DNA of 64,000 bases from JAGNLM01 sp964439835 (GTDB lineage: Bacteria > Pseudomonadota > Gammaproteobacteria > JAABTG01): positions 1 to 64,000 of the forward strand of contig CAYTPQ010000005.1 of the NCBI GenBank assembly GCA_964439835.1, given 5' to 3'. This document shows, piece after piece, positions 16,581 to 27,006 of the stretch (the first letter of the stretch is position 1; each line of letters opens with the position of its first letter). The notes below the pieces were generated by a model that ran no database searches, was not told the DNA's origin, and worked only from the letters and a program-made list of their open reading frames with translations. A program made the position numbers and the translations under genes.

Positions 16581-18203
16581 GTGCTCGCTTGCTTCATCGT
16601 CCTCGGCGGCGGGCCGTCCCCGTCCGCCCGGGCCGAGTCGTGCCCCGCGCAGGAGGCTGTCCGCGAGCGGGCCGAGGAGATCCGCCTCTTCGGCGAGGCC
16701 CGCGTCGGCGACATCAAGGTCACCTCCGTCGGGCTGCTCCCGGACTTCTACGAGCAGCGCGACTTCCGTCCGGCCTGGACCCGCCCCGCCCTGACCGAGC
16801 AGCTGCTGCAGGCCATCCGGTCGGCCGACGGCGACGGGCTCGACCCCTCGGACTATCACCTGCAGGCCATCGAGCGGCTGCTGACCGAGACGGCGGGGGG
16901 CACCACGGGACCCGCCGACGCCCTGGCCAACCTGGACCTGCTGCAGACCGACGCGTTCCTCCACCTGGTCTACGACCTCCACTTCGGGCGGGTCGACCCG
17001 GACTGGAACACGTCCCGGGGCACCGCCGACCTGAAGCCCCTCGAGATCCTCTCCGGGGCCCTCGAGTCGGGGGACGTCGCCGGCCCGCTCGCCCAGGCCC
17101 GGCCGCAGCACCCCTTCTATGGCCAGCTCCGCGAGGCCCTGGCCCGCTACCGCGAGATCGCGGGGCGGGGCGGCTGGCACCCCGTGCCCGAAGGACCAAA
17201 GCTGGAGAAAGGGATGCGCGGCGAGCGCGTGCTGGCCCTGCGCCGGCGGCTGGCCGCGACGGGCGACGGTCCCGAGGGCGTCCCGGCGACCCCGAACCTG
17301 TTCGACGAGCCGCTCGAGAAGGCGGTGCGGGACTTCCAGCGGCGCTACGGTCTACCCGCTGACGGCGTCGTCGGCGCCTCGACGATCGAGGCCCTCAACG
17401 TCCCGGTCGCGGCCCGGGTCGAGCAGATCCGGGCCAACCTGGAGCGCGCCCGCTGGGTGCTGTACGAGGTCCAGGGGGACTTCCTGGTCGTCGACATCGC
17501 GGGCTTCCAGGCCGCCTACGTGCGCGACGGCAAGGTCGTCTGGCAGTCCCGGGTCCAGGTGGGAACGCCCTACCGCAAGACCCCTAGCTTCAAGTCGGCC
17601 GTCACCTACCTGGTCTTCAATCCCACCTGGACCGTGCCGCCCACCATCCTGGACAAGGACATCCTGCCCGCCATGAAGCGGCACGGCAGGGAGCTGGAGA
17701 AGCGGGGGCTGAAGGTGCTCGACCGGGACGGGCGCGAGGTGGACGCCGGATCGGTCGAGTGGTCCCGCTACAAGGGCACTAACTTCCCGTACCTGCTGCG
17801 TCAGGACCCCGGCCCCAAGAATGCCCTGGGCCGCATCAAGTTCATGCTGCCGAACCAGCACTCGGTGTACCTGCACGACACCCCGAAGAAGGACCTCTTC
17901 GACAAACCGGAACGCGCCTTCAGCTCGGGTTGTATCCGGATCGAGAACCCGATCGACCTGGCAGAGCTATTGCTTGACGACGGCACCCGATGGAGCCGCG
18001 ACCGCATCCAGTCGGCGATCGACACCAAGAGCACGCGGACCGTGTTTCTCCCGCGCCCCGTGCCCGTGCTGCTGCTCTACTGGACGGTCTCCTTCGACGA
18101 GGCAGGCCGCATCGGATTCAAAAAGGACATCTACGAACGTGACCGCGCCGTCCTGGAGGGCCTCGCGCAGGATTCGAGCCCCCGGGTGCGGCCGGCCGTG
18201 TGA
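16581..18203 (+). CDS. L,D-transpeptidase, YcbB/LdtD-like
   Basis: A 540-residue periplasmic enzyme that makes 3-3 cross-links in peptidoglycan. Order of parts: short hydrophobic leader (ACFIVLGGG, cleaved around SARA), an N-terminal scaffold domain (DFRPAWTR, DGLDPSDYHL), a peptidoglycan-binding repeat (FQRRYGLPADGVVGASTIEALN) and a YkuD catalytic domain. The catalytic motif is FSSGCIRIENP, with the upstream histidine in SVYLHDTP. The GTG at 16581 is used; it gives a short signal peptide, and a start slightly upstream is possible. The DUF882 gene behind it also acts on the cell wall. Confidence 0.9.
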   Translation: MLACFIVLGGGPSPSARAESCPAQEAVRERAEEIRLFGEARVGDIKVTSVGLLPDFYEQRDFRPAWTRPALTEQLLQAIRSADGDGLDPSDYHLQAIERLLTETAGGTTGPADALANLDLLQTDAFLHLVYDLHFGRVDPDWNTSRGTADLKPLEILSGALESGDVAGPLAQARPQHPFYGQLREALARYREIAGRGGWHPVPEGPKLEKGMRGERVLALRRRLAATGDGPEGVPATPNLFDEPLEKAVRDFQRRYGLPADGVVGASTIEALNVPVAARVEQIRANLERARWVLYEVQGDFLVVDIAGFQAAYVRDGKVVWQSRVQVGTPYRKTPSFKSAVTYLVFNPTWTVPPTILDKDILPAMKRHGRELEKRGLKVLDRDGREVDAGSVEWSRYKGTNFPYLLRQDPGPKNALGRIKFMLPNQHSVYLHDTPKKDLFDKPERAFSSGCIRIENPIDLAELLLDDGTRWSRDRIQSAIDTKSTRTVFLPRPVPVLLLYWTVSFDEAGRIGFKKDIYERDRAVLEGLAQDSSPRVRPAV

Positions 18204-18347
18204 GGCCCCTCCCTCCGGTAACGAGGCGGCCTCGCAAATCCGGGAGCGGAGCGCCCCGATGTTGGGCATCCGTGTCCCGAGGGCTGGTGTGGCGCACTGA
18301 TTCCGTGCGCAGCGCCGGACTGGAGCACTCTTGGGAGGAGAACAGGC

Positions 18348-19070
18348 ATGCAGAGCGACACGCTGCGGGACCCCGTCGCCCACCGTAGACGATTCCTCAG
18401 GCTTCTTGCCCTCGCAGGGCTGTGGATCGGCACGACAGGCGTACTGTCCCCGGCCGCGGACGCGGCAACTCGCACCAAGAAAGCGGTAGAGAAGACCCGG
18501 GCGGCAAAGGCCCGCCAGACGGCGCGCCTTGCGCGCGCACGTCGGGACCGCACCCGGGTGTTCGACCGCTACGACCCGCCCCTGTACGCGAAGGACCGCT
18601 ACCAGTTCGTCGCGCCGAGCGAGAAGACCCTCTCGCTGGTCGCGCCGTGGACGGGGGAAAAGGCACTGGAGGTACCCTTCTGGTCGCACGGGCACTACCA
18701 GCCCGACGCGATCCGGGAGGTTGCGCACATCATGCGCGACTGGCGCACGGGGGAGCCCTGCCCGGTGGACCCCAACCTCCTCGACCTGCTGTACGACCTC
18801 CACGCCAGGCTCGACACGACCGAGCCGTTCCAGGTGGTCTGCGGCTACCGCTCGCCCGAGACCAATGCGGCGCTCGCCGAGCGCAGCGCGCGGGTTGCCC
18901 GCCAGAGCCTGCACATGGAGGGGCGCGCCATCGACGTCCGGCTGGATCGCCGGGGAGCCAGCGCCATCCAGAGCGCCGCGCTCGCCCTGGAGCGGGGTGG
19001 CGTGGGGTACTACCCTCGGCGGGGCTTCGTGCACGTCGACACCGGGCCTGTTCGTCAGTGGCGGGGCTAG
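18348..19070 (+). CDS. DUF882 / YcbK-like (peptidase M15-fold) exported protein
   Basis: A 240-residue protein. A twin-arginine leader (HRRRFLRLLALAG) near residue 13 predicts Tat export. A lysine/alanine-rich linker follows, then the M15-like domain with VCGYRSPETNAAL, SLHMEGRAIDVRL and FVHVDTGPVRQW, which hold the zinc-binding histidines and aspartate. Homologues (E. coli MepK/YcbK) cleave peptidoglycan cross-links, including the 3-3 type. It follows the L,D-transpeptidase by 144 bases, as ycbK follows ycbB in E. coli. Confidence 0.88.
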   Translation: MQSDTLRDPVAHRRRFLRLLALAGLWIGTTGVLSPAADAATRTKKAVEKTRAAKARQTARLARARRDRTRVFDRYDPPLYAKDRYQFVAPSEKTLSLVAPWTGEKALEVPFWSHGHYQPDAIREVAHIMRDWRTGEPCPVDPNLLDLLYDLHARLDTTEPFQVVCGYRSPETNAALAERSARVARQSLHMEGRAIDVRLDRRGASAIQSAALALERGGVGYYPRRGFVHVDTGPVRQWRG

Positions 19071-19139
19071 TCTAGCGGGCCGCCACTTCCAGGGACGTGA
19101 GCCGGGTCGCAGGTCTCGCTGCGGCCCGGCTTGATTCCC

Positions 19140-21857
19140 TCAGGCGAGCGGGCCGAGCCAGCCCCGGCGAACCGCCCACTTGCCGACCTCCAGCACCGGC
19201 ACCACCGTAAACGCGAGCAGGCCGACGACCAGCCAGTCGAAGCCCGTGAGCGAGAAGGTGGCAAACGGGTCCTGCAGCACCGGCAGGTAGACCACCAGGC
19301 TCAACAGGCCCAGCTCCCACAGGACGGCCGTGTTGAGCCAGCGGTTGGCGAACGGGCGCTGTAGGATGGAGTAGCGATCCGAGCGGAAGCTGTAGGCCTT
19401 GAAGAACTGGATCAGGACCAGCGAGACGAAGGTCATCGTCATCGCCTGTTCCACGATCCGCCCGGATCCCATCGCCCAGACGAACAGGCCGACGTTCACC
19501 AGCGTCGACCAGAGACCGCCCAGCAGCATGAGGGCGACGACCGGGCGCGTGAACAGTCCCACCCCCGGGTCGCGCGGCCGCCGGCGCATCAGGTCTTTCG
19601 CCGGCGGGTCCACCGCGAGGGCCAACGCCGGCAGGCCGTCGGTCGCCAGGTTCACGTACAGCACCTGCACCGCAGTGAGCGGGAGCGGGAGGCCTAGGAG
19701 GGTCGCCCCCGCCATCAGCCCCACCTCGCCGATGTTCGACGACAGCAAGTACATCAGGTACTTCTTGATGTTGTCGACGATCCCGCGCCCCTCCTCGACC
19801 GCGGCGACGATGGAGGCGAAGTTGTCGTCCGTGAGGGTCATCGCGGCGGCCTCCCGGCTCACGTCCGTGCCGGTCAGGCCCATGGCCACGCCGATGTCGG
19901 CGCGCTTCAGCGCCGGGGCGTCGTTGACGCCGTCGCCGGTCATCGCCACCCGGTAGCCCCGGGACTGCAGGGCGGTCACGACCCGCAGCTTGTGGGCCGG
20001 CGAGACCCGGGCGTAGACCTCGATCGCCTCGACCTCGCGCCCCAGGTCGTCGTCGCCCATGGCGTCGAGCTCGGCGCCCGTGACCACCCGGCCCCCCTGG
20101 AGCAGGCCGAGCTCCCGGGCGATGGCCCGGGCTGTCACCGGGTGGTCGCCGGTGATCATCACGACCTTGATGCCGGCCCGCCGGCAGGTCTCGATCGTCT
20201 CGCGCGCCTCCTCCCGCGGCGGGTCGCTCATCCCGACCAGCCCGAGGAAGGTCATGCCAGTCTCCGCGTCGGCCCGTTCGGCGCCAGGCTTGCGGGCAAC
20301 GGCCAGGACCCGCAAGGCCTCGTCGGCCATCTGTCGCGCCGCAGTGAGGACCCACTCTCGCCCGGCGGCATCGAGTGGAACGTCCCCCTCGGCCGTCCGC
20401 CAGCGGGAACAGCCCCCGAGGACCACCTCGGGGGCGCCCTTGGTATGGGCGACGACCCCGGCGGCGGTGCGGTTCAGGACCGTCATCCGCTTGCGCTCGG
20501 AGGTGAAGGGCACCTCGTCGACCCGCGGATAGGCGCGTCCCAGGGCCGCCACGTCAATCCCGGCCTTGGCGGCGGCGACCACCAGCGCCCCCTCGGTGGG
20601 GTCACCACGCACGGACCACCGCCCCTCCGCCGACCGGACGACGTGGGCGTCACAGGCAAGGGCGGCCGCCTCCAACAACTCGCGCAAGGCGTCGGGGGGC
20701 TCGACCGGCCCGCCGCTAGCCCGGCTCCGGAACTCACCGCGCGGCTCGTAACCCGATCCGCCCACCGTCAGGTCGAGTCCCGCCACCAGGACCCGGCGGA
20801 CCGTCATCTCGTCCCGGGTCAGGGTACCGGTCTTGTCCGAGCAGATGACCGATGTGCTGCCGAGGGTCTCGACCGCGGGCAGCCGGCGCACCAGGGCGTG
20901 CCGCTTCACCATCCGCCGCACACCGAGGGCGAGGGAGATGGTGACCACCGCCGGCAACGCCTCGGGGACGACGGCCACGGCGAGGGCGACACCGAAGATG
21001 AACATCTCCACCAGCGGTTGGCCGCGCAGGACCCCCAGCGCCACGATCAGGGCGACCACCAGGAGGGCCGCCTTCGCTAGCTGGTGGCCGACGCGGTCAA
21101 GACCCTCCTGCAACGGGGTACGCCGGGCCTCGACGGTCTCGATCATGCCGGCGATGCGGCCGACCTGGGTGTCGGCAGCCGTCGCCACCACCACGCCGCG
21201 GCCCCGGCCGTAGGTCACCACCGTCCCGGCGAAGGCCATGTTCTGGCGGTCGGCCAGGCCGGTCTCCGCCGGTAGTGGCCCGGTGCGCTTCTCCACCGGC
21301 AGCGACTCGCCCGTCAGCGCCGCCTCCTCGGCCTGCAGGTTGACGGCCTCGGCAAGCCGCAGGTCAGCGGGTACGCGGTCGCCCGACACCAGCATGACCA
21401 CGTCGCCGGGCACCAGCTCCCGCGCCGGCACCTCGACCTCCTCCCCCCCGCGCAGGACCGTCGCCGTCGGGGCGGCGAGTCGCTGCAGCGCCTCTAGGGC
21501 GCGCTCCGCCCGGTACTCCTGGACGAATCCGAGCACGACGGCGAAGAGCACGATGACCGTGATCGCGATGGCCTCCGTGGTGTGGCCGAGGGCAGCAGAC
21601 ACCGCGGTGGCCAGGAGCAGGATGACGATCAGGACGTTCTGGAACTGGCCCAGGAGCAGCCCCCAGGCGCTCGCCCGCCGCGGCGGCGCCAACTCATTGG
21701 GGCCGCTGGCCGCCAGCCGGCTCGCCGCGACTTGCGGGTCGAGCCCGCGGTCGACCGAGGTCGCCAGGCCCGTGGCGACCTCGGCGACAGACAGTGCATG
21801 AGGGACCAGGGGTTTCGCGTGGCCGTGCGGGTGCAAGGCATCAGGTTCTGCGGGCAT
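19140..21857 (-). CDS. Cation-translocating P-type ATPase (P2-type, Ca2+-like)
   Basis: This 905-residue pump has the full P-type layout: cation-ATPase N-terminal domain, actuator motif LTGES (TGES at 182-185), VVPEALP in helix 4 (PEAL at 298-301) and the phosphorylation site DKTGT at 341-345. A nucleotide domain with KGAPEVVL, TGDHPVTA and a hinge GDGVNDAPALK follow, then six C-terminal helices. The helix-4 motif resembles Ca2+ and Mn2+ pumps of the PMR1/PacL type, but the ion is not certain. No accessory genes are nearby, so it is probably monocistronic. Confidence 0.93.
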   Translation of the reverse strand: MPAEPDALHPHGHAKPLVPHALSVAEVATGLATSVDRGLDPQVAASRLAASGPNELAPPRRASAWGLLLGQFQNVLIVILLLATAVSAALGHTTEAIAITVIVLFAVVLGFVQEYRAERALEALQRLAAPTATVLRGGEEVEVPARELVPGDVVMLVSGDRVPADLRLAEAVNLQAEEAALTGESLPVEKRTGPLPAETGLADRQNMAFAGTVVTYGRGRGVVVATAADTQVGRIAGMIETVEARRTPLQEGLDRVGHQLAKAALLVVALIVALGVLRGQPLVEMFIFGVALAVAVVPEALPAVVTISLALGVRRMVKRHALVRRLPAVETLGSTSVICSDKTGTLTRDEMTVRRVLVAGLDLTVGGSGYEPRGEFRSRASGGPVEPPDALRELLEAAALACDAHVVRSAEGRWSVRGDPTEGALVVAAAKAGIDVAALGRAYPRVDEVPFTSERKRMTVLNRTAAGVVAHTKGAPEVVLGGCSRWRTAEGDVPLDAAGREWVLTAARQMADEALRVLAVARKPGAERADAETGMTFLGLVGMSDPPREEARETIETCRRAGIKVVMITGDHPVTARAIARELGLLQGGRVVTGAELDAMGDDDLGREVEAIEVYARVSPAHKLRVVTALQSRGYRVAMTGDGVNDAPALKRADIGVAMGLTGTDVSREAAAMTLTDDNFASIVAAVEEGRGIVDNIKKYLMYLLSSNIGEVGLMAGATLLGLPLPLTAVQVLYVNLATDGLPALALAVDPPAKDLMRRRPRDPGVGLFTRPVVALMLLGGLWSTLVNVGLFVWAMGSGRIVEQAMTMTFVSLVLIQFFKAYSFRSDRYSILQRPFANRWLNTAVLWELGLLSLVVYLPVLQDPFATFSLTGFDWLVVGLLAFTVVPVLEVGKWAVRRGWLGPLA

Positions 21858-21958
21858 CGGGCAGTCCTTCTGGCGCAGGCCGTGGCACGCGACCGGATGC
21901 CAGCCGGCGCACCGCGGGACGACAGTGTATCGCGCGTTGGGATCCCTCCCCCAGAAGC

Positions 21959-21986
21959 GCGGACACCGGCTTACGCCGGTGTCCGC
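21959..21986 (-). terminator. Terminator hairpin after the RND gene
   Basis: A perfect 12-bp stem, GCGGACACCGGC paired with GCCGGTGTCCGC, with a 4-base loop starts 20 bases beyond the RND stop on the minus strand. It ends the DUF1329-DUF1302-RND unit. Confidence 0.75.
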
Positions 21987-22005
21987 CCATCGAGAGGAGG
22001 ATCAG

Positions 22006-24702
22006 TTACGGCTCGAAGACGTACTTTGGTTTGATCCAGGAGATCAGCAGCGGCAGCAGCGTCAGTGCCGTGACGACGTCGATCACCAGGGCCTGGGTGA
22101 TGTAGACCGCCAGGCCCCAGGTGTTGGCCAGGTCGGTACCCATCAGGGGGATGAAGCTGCCGATCAGGACGACCACCGACACGATGACCGCGGAGCCCGT
22201 GCTCTTCAGCGTCCGGTCCAGGGCCTTCGGCCAGTCGCGGTTGTTGGCCGCCATCTCCTCGCGGAGCCGCGCCATGACGTAAATGCCATAGTTGACGCCC
22301 AGGCCCATCGCGATGCTGAGGGCCACGATCAGGTGGAAGGCCAGGTTGCCCGACCAGTTCTCCACCGCCGTGAAATATCCGCCCATACCGTACTGGGCGT
22401 ACAGCGTCACCAGCATCAGGCCCATCAGGATCGCGGAGGCCTGCCATGAGCGGAAGATCAGCCAGATCACGAGGAACAGGGCGAAGGCCACGTCGAGCGG
22501 GATCTTCAGATAGATCGACTGGGCCATCTCCCGGCTGGCCTCGGTCGCGCCCAGGAAGCCGCCCACGCCCGGTCGAACGTAGGAGGGGCCGTCCTGCGAG
22601 AGCTCGTTGGTGTCTCCCGAGGTGTCCTGGTTGCGCATCCCGAAGTGGACCTTCTTGAACCCGGCGTCGTTCTTGTGCTCCTCGATGTACTGCTGAATGT
22701 CCATCGTGACCTGGTGGGTTTGCTTGGGGTTCATTGTGTTGATGAAGCCGAGCACCACACCCTCGTTCCAGTCGGGAGATACGAACGAATCCATGTCGCC
22801 CGGCGTCACCATGGTTTCCAACAGACCGTTGTAGAGCTGGACCATGTCGTTCGGGTCGCGGTCGTCGTTCGGGTCCTTCTTCTTCAGGTGCTCCTTGGTG
22901 GGAATGTGGAAGTCCGACAGCAACGGCTTGGTGCCCGGCTCCGCGGTCAGCAGCATGTTCACAAGCTTGATGTACTGCGTGTAGGAACCCGTGAAGCCGA
23001 TGAAGGGGTGCGCACGCATCCAGTCTTCCAGCTTCTCGATGTCCCCCAGCACGTCCGCATCGTTGAAGATCCCCTGTGCGCCCATCTTGTCCGGGTCGTG
23101 GCAGTCGAGCCCCGCACCCGTCGCGCCGCACTCGATCTTGATCGGGGCCTTGCCGCGGATCGGGATCGAGACGGAGATCACGCCCGGCATGATCTTGTTG
23201 AGCTTCAGGATGTGCTGGACGGTGATCGCCTGCTCCTTGAACGCGGCACGCGAGTAGTCGATCCCGCGCTCTACGCCGGGCATCAGGTCCTCCCAGGTCG
23301 CCTGGTAGGTCCTGGTGTAGTAGGTGGAGATGCCAATCAGGGCCACCACGAAGGCCATCGTCAGGTACTTACCCGGGCCCATGACCGTGCGGTAGAGGAG
23401 ATTGCCGACGGTCTCCTCCCAGCCCATGCCCTTCTTCGCCTCCATCTGGCTGCAGGGGAAGCTCACCATCAGGAGCGGGATCAGCGTCGTCGTCGTGAGC
23501 AGCAGGCTCAGCATCCCGAACATCCCGAAGTACGCGTAATCCTTGTAGAACGAGATGTCGACGGTGCTGAGAAGCGCGAAGCCGATGACGTCCGTGGACA
23601 CCGCCAGCGCCGCCGGGATGATCGTGTGGCTGATGGCGACCTGGGCCGCCTGCTCGCAGTCGCCGAGACGGACCTGTTCCTGCATGAAGCGCCGCGCCAC
23701 CTGAACCGAGTGCCCGATGCCGATGGCCAGGATCAGCATCGGCGTCAGTACCATCATGGTGGTCAGCTTGAACTGCGACAGGCCCATCAGGCCGAGCGTC
23801 CAGATCACGCTGGCGCCGACGCCAACCAGCGGGAACACCGCCCCCCGCCAGTTCTTGAACTCCAACCAGAGGATGATGATGACGATGACGATCGAGATGA
23901 CGAACAGGTACCAGTGGTTGACGAGGTCAGCCAACATCCAGGCCAGGAAGTACGGCTCGCCCGCGACCAGGACCTCGCCGCCGACGGCTTTTAGGCGCTC
24001 GTCCGCTGAGTACTGGTCCATGATCGCCCGCACCTGCCGCACCCACGGCAGGTACACCTCCTTCACGCCGTCGTCGTAGTCCGCGATGACGAAGGTGCCC
24101 TTCGCGGTGCAGGTCTTGGTGACCCGCTCGTCATAGGTGCAGCGCTTGCCCTGCGCGTCCTCGAAGTAGAGGAGCATCGGGCCCATCACGGGGTTCTCTT
24201 CCAAGCCCTCCTTCAGGAAGGCGAGCTGCTCCCTGGCCAGGGCCGGGTCGGTGGTGCTGATACCGGCGGTGGGGATCAGCCGCTTGAAGACCAGCCCGTT
24301 CTCGTCGGCCCCCATGTACTTCACCTTCTGGGCCGCCAGGTCGATGAAGTTGCTCTTGCGCGAGTGGGGCAGGTCGTCCAGTTTGCGGTGGATCTCCTGA
24401 ACGAGGTTGATCACGCCCGGCTGGTAGATGTCGCCGTTCTTGATCCGGATGCCGAATACCATCAGGTTGCCCATGCCGAACTTCTGCTCGGCGTAGGCAT
24501 TCGTCGACACGTATCGGTTGGTCGGCGGCAACAGGCTGTCCGGGTCGTTGATGATCCGAAGGTCCTTGACGAAGATGCCAAGGGCAACGGTAATCAGGCC
24601 GATCAGGAACAGGTAGGCATTCCGATTGCGCAGCATGAAGCGAGCGTAGCCGCCCGTGAGGCGCGCCTCCCGCTCCGACATCTTGTAGTTCATTTCGCCC
24701 AT
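22006..24702 (-). CDS. RND/MMPL-family transporter
   Basis: An 898-residue protein with the RND layout: one N-terminal helix (AYLFLIGLITVALGIFV), a long periplasmic loop, a block of helices with LTPMLILAIGIGHSVQ, a second long loop, and a final block ending near residue 895. The GIGHSVQ segment corresponds to the conserved sterol-sensing/RND helix 4 motif. Paired with DUF1329 and DUF1302 proteins, such pumps are thought to export hydrophobic compounds or lipids across the envelope. The substrate here is unknown. It is the last gene of the trio, 85 bases behind the DUF1302 gene. Confidence 0.88.
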   Translation of the reverse strand: MGEMNYKMSEREARLTGGYARFMLRNRNAYLFLIGLITVALGIFVKDLRIINDPDSLLPPTNRYVSTNAYAEQKFGMGNLMVFGIRIKNGDIYQPGVINLVQEIHRKLDDLPHSRKSNFIDLAAQKVKYMGADENGLVFKRLIPTAGISTTDPALAREQLAFLKEGLEENPVMGPMLLYFEDAQGKRCTYDERVTKTCTAKGTFVIADYDDGVKEVYLPWVRQVRAIMDQYSADERLKAVGGEVLVAGEPYFLAWMLADLVNHWYLFVISIVIVIIILWLEFKNWRGAVFPLVGVGASVIWTLGLMGLSQFKLTTMMVLTPMLILAIGIGHSVQVARRFMQEQVRLGDCEQAAQVAISHTIIPAALAVSTDVIGFALLSTVDISFYKDYAYFGMFGMLSLLLTTTTLIPLLMVSFPCSQMEAKKGMGWEETVGNLLYRTVMGPGKYLTMAFVVALIGISTYYTRTYQATWEDLMPGVERGIDYSRAAFKEQAITVQHILKLNKIMPGVISVSIPIRGKAPIKIECGATGAGLDCHDPDKMGAQGIFNDADVLGDIEKLEDWMRAHPFIGFTGSYTQYIKLVNMLLTAEPGTKPLLSDFHIPTKEHLKKKDPNDDRDPNDMVQLYNGLLETMVTPGDMDSFVSPDWNEGVVLGFINTMNPKQTHQVTMDIQQYIEEHKNDAGFKKVHFGMRNQDTSGDTNELSQDGPSYVRPGVGGFLGATEASREMAQSIYLKIPLDVAFALFLVIWLIFRSWQASAILMGLMLVTLYAQYGMGGYFTAVENWSGNLAFHLIVALSIAMGLGVNYGIYVMARLREEMAANNRDWPKALDRTLKSTGSAVIVSVVVLIGSFIPLMGTDLANTWGLAVYITQALVIDVVTALTLLPLLISWIKPKYVFEP

Positions 24703-24741
24703 CGTCTTGTCCCCTGTGATGGCCGGCCTTCGGCACCGGGT

Positions 24742-24766
24742 CGCCGGGGGCTACGCGCCCCCGGCG
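24742..24766 (-). terminator. Intercistronic hairpin between DUF1302 and RND genes
   Basis: A 10-bp perfect stem, CGCCGGGGGC with GCCCCCGGCG, has a 5-base loop. It lies inside the 85-base gap of one transcription unit, so it is more likely an attenuator or mRNA stabiliser than a full terminator. Confidence 0.55.
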
Positions 24767-24787
24767 CCTTACGACAGACCGTTCGGC

Positions 24788-26980
24788 TCAGAACAGATAC
24801 TTGATGCCCACCTGAACGTTCGAGGAGTCCTTGAACTGCCCGAACGTCGAGTCACGGTCACCCCAGTAGGTGTTCCACTCGGCGGTCCCAATCAGGTTGT
24901 CGGTGAAGGAGTACTCCACGTCGAACCGGTTCCACCAGCCACCGCCTTCCTCGTAGATGGTGATGTTGTTCCAGCGGTGCTCCTGGGAGTCGCCGAACGG
25001 CTTGGAGAAGAACAGCGAGTAGAACTCCTGGTTCTCGTACGCCTTCTTCATCCCGTTGGTGGGATTCATCACCGCGAAGAAGCCCGTGTAACGCGAGCAG
25101 TCGAAGCTGATGCCGGTCTGGGTGGTGCAGCTGCCGCTGTCGTCGACGTAGTCCAGGTTGCGGAACTGGATGAACTGGCCGCTGATCATCAGGTTGGTCA
25201 ACACCGTGATGTCCACGCCGAGCACGTACTTGAAGATGTCGGCGTCCTCCATCTTCAGGCCGTTGGCGAGGTCGCCGATGCCGAGGAGCAGATTGTCGAC
25301 CACCGGCTGCTTGGTGTCCTTCTGGTAGAGGAACTCGCCGCGCAGCACGATCGCGCCGAGGGCCTCGGTGTCGAGTGCGTAGTCGAAGGAGGCGCCGATG
25401 TTGTGGATCCGGTTCAACTTCTCGGTGAAGCGCAGCTCCACGGGGTCGGTGGTATACGCCCCTGGCATCATTCCGAACGTCGGGTCGACGGCGCCGTAGT
25501 ACTGGCCGGCGGAGTTGCGCAGGAGCACGCTCGTCGTGTCACCCGGATTCGCCGCCAGGTTGCGCTGGATCTGGCCGCGACTGCGGTTGGTGGTGACGTC
25601 AGGAGCCAGAATGGGCATGCCGTTCGGCTGGGTTCCGATCTGCATGCTGGCCGCCCGCTGCACGTTCAGCTTCTGTCCAGTGTTGGCATCGTGCCAGTCC
25701 AGCTTGATGTAGGGGTTGGGGTCGTAGTTGTACAGATAGTTCAGCGAGTAGCTGAACCCGGCGCCCGTGGTGCTCTTCCAGCGGAAGCCGAAGTTGGGGT
25801 TCCCGTCGCTGGGATAGTCCTTCTCGTAGACCGAGCGCGCGCTGCTGCCGGTGAAGCCGACGCCGGAGAAGCTGTTGAAGGTCGCAAAGGTCGCGTTCGG
25901 CATGTGCTCGAACGCGGACGTCCGGCTCTTGCCGACGCGCCAGGACGTGTCCGTGAAGCCCGTACCGGTAACCGGCATCAGGTTGGTCACGTAGTTGTTG
26001 GCGTTCGGATCGACCCCGCACCCCATCAGACCGCACTGGGCGATGTTGTTCAGGAGCATAAAGCCGGGGGCCGCGAAGGCCGGGTTATAGGCCGGGTTCG
26101 ACGGATCCAGGATCTGTCCCGGGGCGCTGACGGCATCCCACGTGCCACTGGCAAAGCCGTCCACGGTGAGACCGGCGAAAGGAAGCAGGCCCCCGGGGTT
26201 GGCCACCCCGCCCGTGAATGCGCCGCCCATCGCCGCGTTCGTGAAGCTTTGGGCCGTGGCGCCCAGCCTGGGGGTGATGTTGACGAAGCCGTTGACCGGC
26301 CCCGTGATGGCGTCGACGCCCTTCATGATGAAGGCTTCGCCGTGGTTGTCCTGGTTGTCCAAGCCGGGGATCTTGTTTGCCTCGGCCTGGGAGAGGATGA
26401 ACTGGACGTTGCCCACGTCGCCGAAGTTCTTCTCCGCCTTCACCATCCAGACCGGGATACGGGAGTCCTCGAAGGTGTTCTGGTTGAGCTCCCGGTAGTC
26501 CGTGGGGTTGATGATGTCCAGCAGCTTGATGCCGTCCGCGGTGCCCCACACCACCTGTTGCTTGCCGATCCGGAACTGCCAGTCGGCGAGCGCGGTGTCG
26601 ACGTAGAGCTCGCGCAGCCAGTCCTGCTGGCTGTAGATCTGGTGGCCCTTGTAGTTCCGGTCCAGGTTGCCGGTCGCTTCGTAGATCAGCATCAGGTCGG
26701 CGGTCCAACTGCTCTGCTCGCCGAGCGGTCCGGTCAGGAATGCGCGTGCGGAGTTTTCGAACTTCAGCACATCGCCGGAGTCATATCCGCGGTCGTCCAG
26801 CATCGACCTCGCCATGCCCGTCGGCTGGCCATCGTGGGTAAAGATGGCCGTCTCGTTCTTCAAGTAGCCGCTGACCGACACCTTGTCCAGGTAGCCCTCG
26901 TCGCTGTCGGCGGCCATCGCGAGCGACGGGAGCGCCAGTGCCAGGGCGACGGCCTGGCAGATCGCGGTACGCTTGAACAT
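24788..26980 (-). CDS. DUF1302 family outer-membrane beta-barrel protein
   Basis: A 730-residue protein. The N-terminus MFKRTAICQAVALALALPSLAMA is a signal peptide. The mature part has alternating beta strands, a conserved IGKQQVVWGTADGIKLLDIINPTDYRE segment around residue 145 that marks DUF1302, and a terminal aromatic residue (VGIKYLF) typical of outer-membrane barrels. It is thought to be an outer-membrane conduit or binding protein working with DUF1329 and an RND pump. It lies between the two in one unit. Confidence 0.9.
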   Translation of the reverse strand: MFKRTAICQAVALALALPSLAMAADSDEGYLDKVSVSGYLKNETAIFTHDGQPTGMARSMLDDRGYDSGDVLKFENSARAFLTGPLGEQSSWTADLMLIYEATGNLDRNYKGHQIYSQQDWLRELYVDTALADWQFRIGKQQVVWGTADGIKLLDIINPTDYRELNQNTFEDSRIPVWMVKAEKNFGDVGNVQFILSQAEANKIPGLDNQDNHGEAFIMKGVDAITGPVNGFVNITPRLGATAQSFTNAAMGGAFTGGVANPGGLLPFAGLTVDGFASGTWDAVSAPGQILDPSNPAYNPAFAAPGFMLLNNIAQCGLMGCGVDPNANNYVTNLMPVTGTGFTDTSWRVGKSRTSAFEHMPNATFATFNSFSGVGFTGSSARSVYEKDYPSDGNPNFGFRWKSTTGAGFSYSLNYLYNYDPNPYIKLDWHDANTGQKLNVQRAASMQIGTQPNGMPILAPDVTTNRSRGQIQRNLAANPGDTTSVLLRNSAGQYYGAVDPTFGMMPGAYTTDPVELRFTEKLNRIHNIGASFDYALDTEALGAIVLRGEFLYQKDTKQPVVDNLLLGIGDLANGLKMEDADIFKYVLGVDITVLTNLMISGQFIQFRNLDYVDDSGSCTTQTGISFDCSRYTGFFAVMNPTNGMKKAYENQEFYSLFFSKPFGDSQEHRWNNITIYEEGGGWWNRFDVEYSFTDNLIGTAEWNTYWGDRDSTFGQFKDSSNVQVGIKYLF

Positions 26981-27006
26981 CAGTCTTCCCCCCTGTTCAG
27001 TGCAAC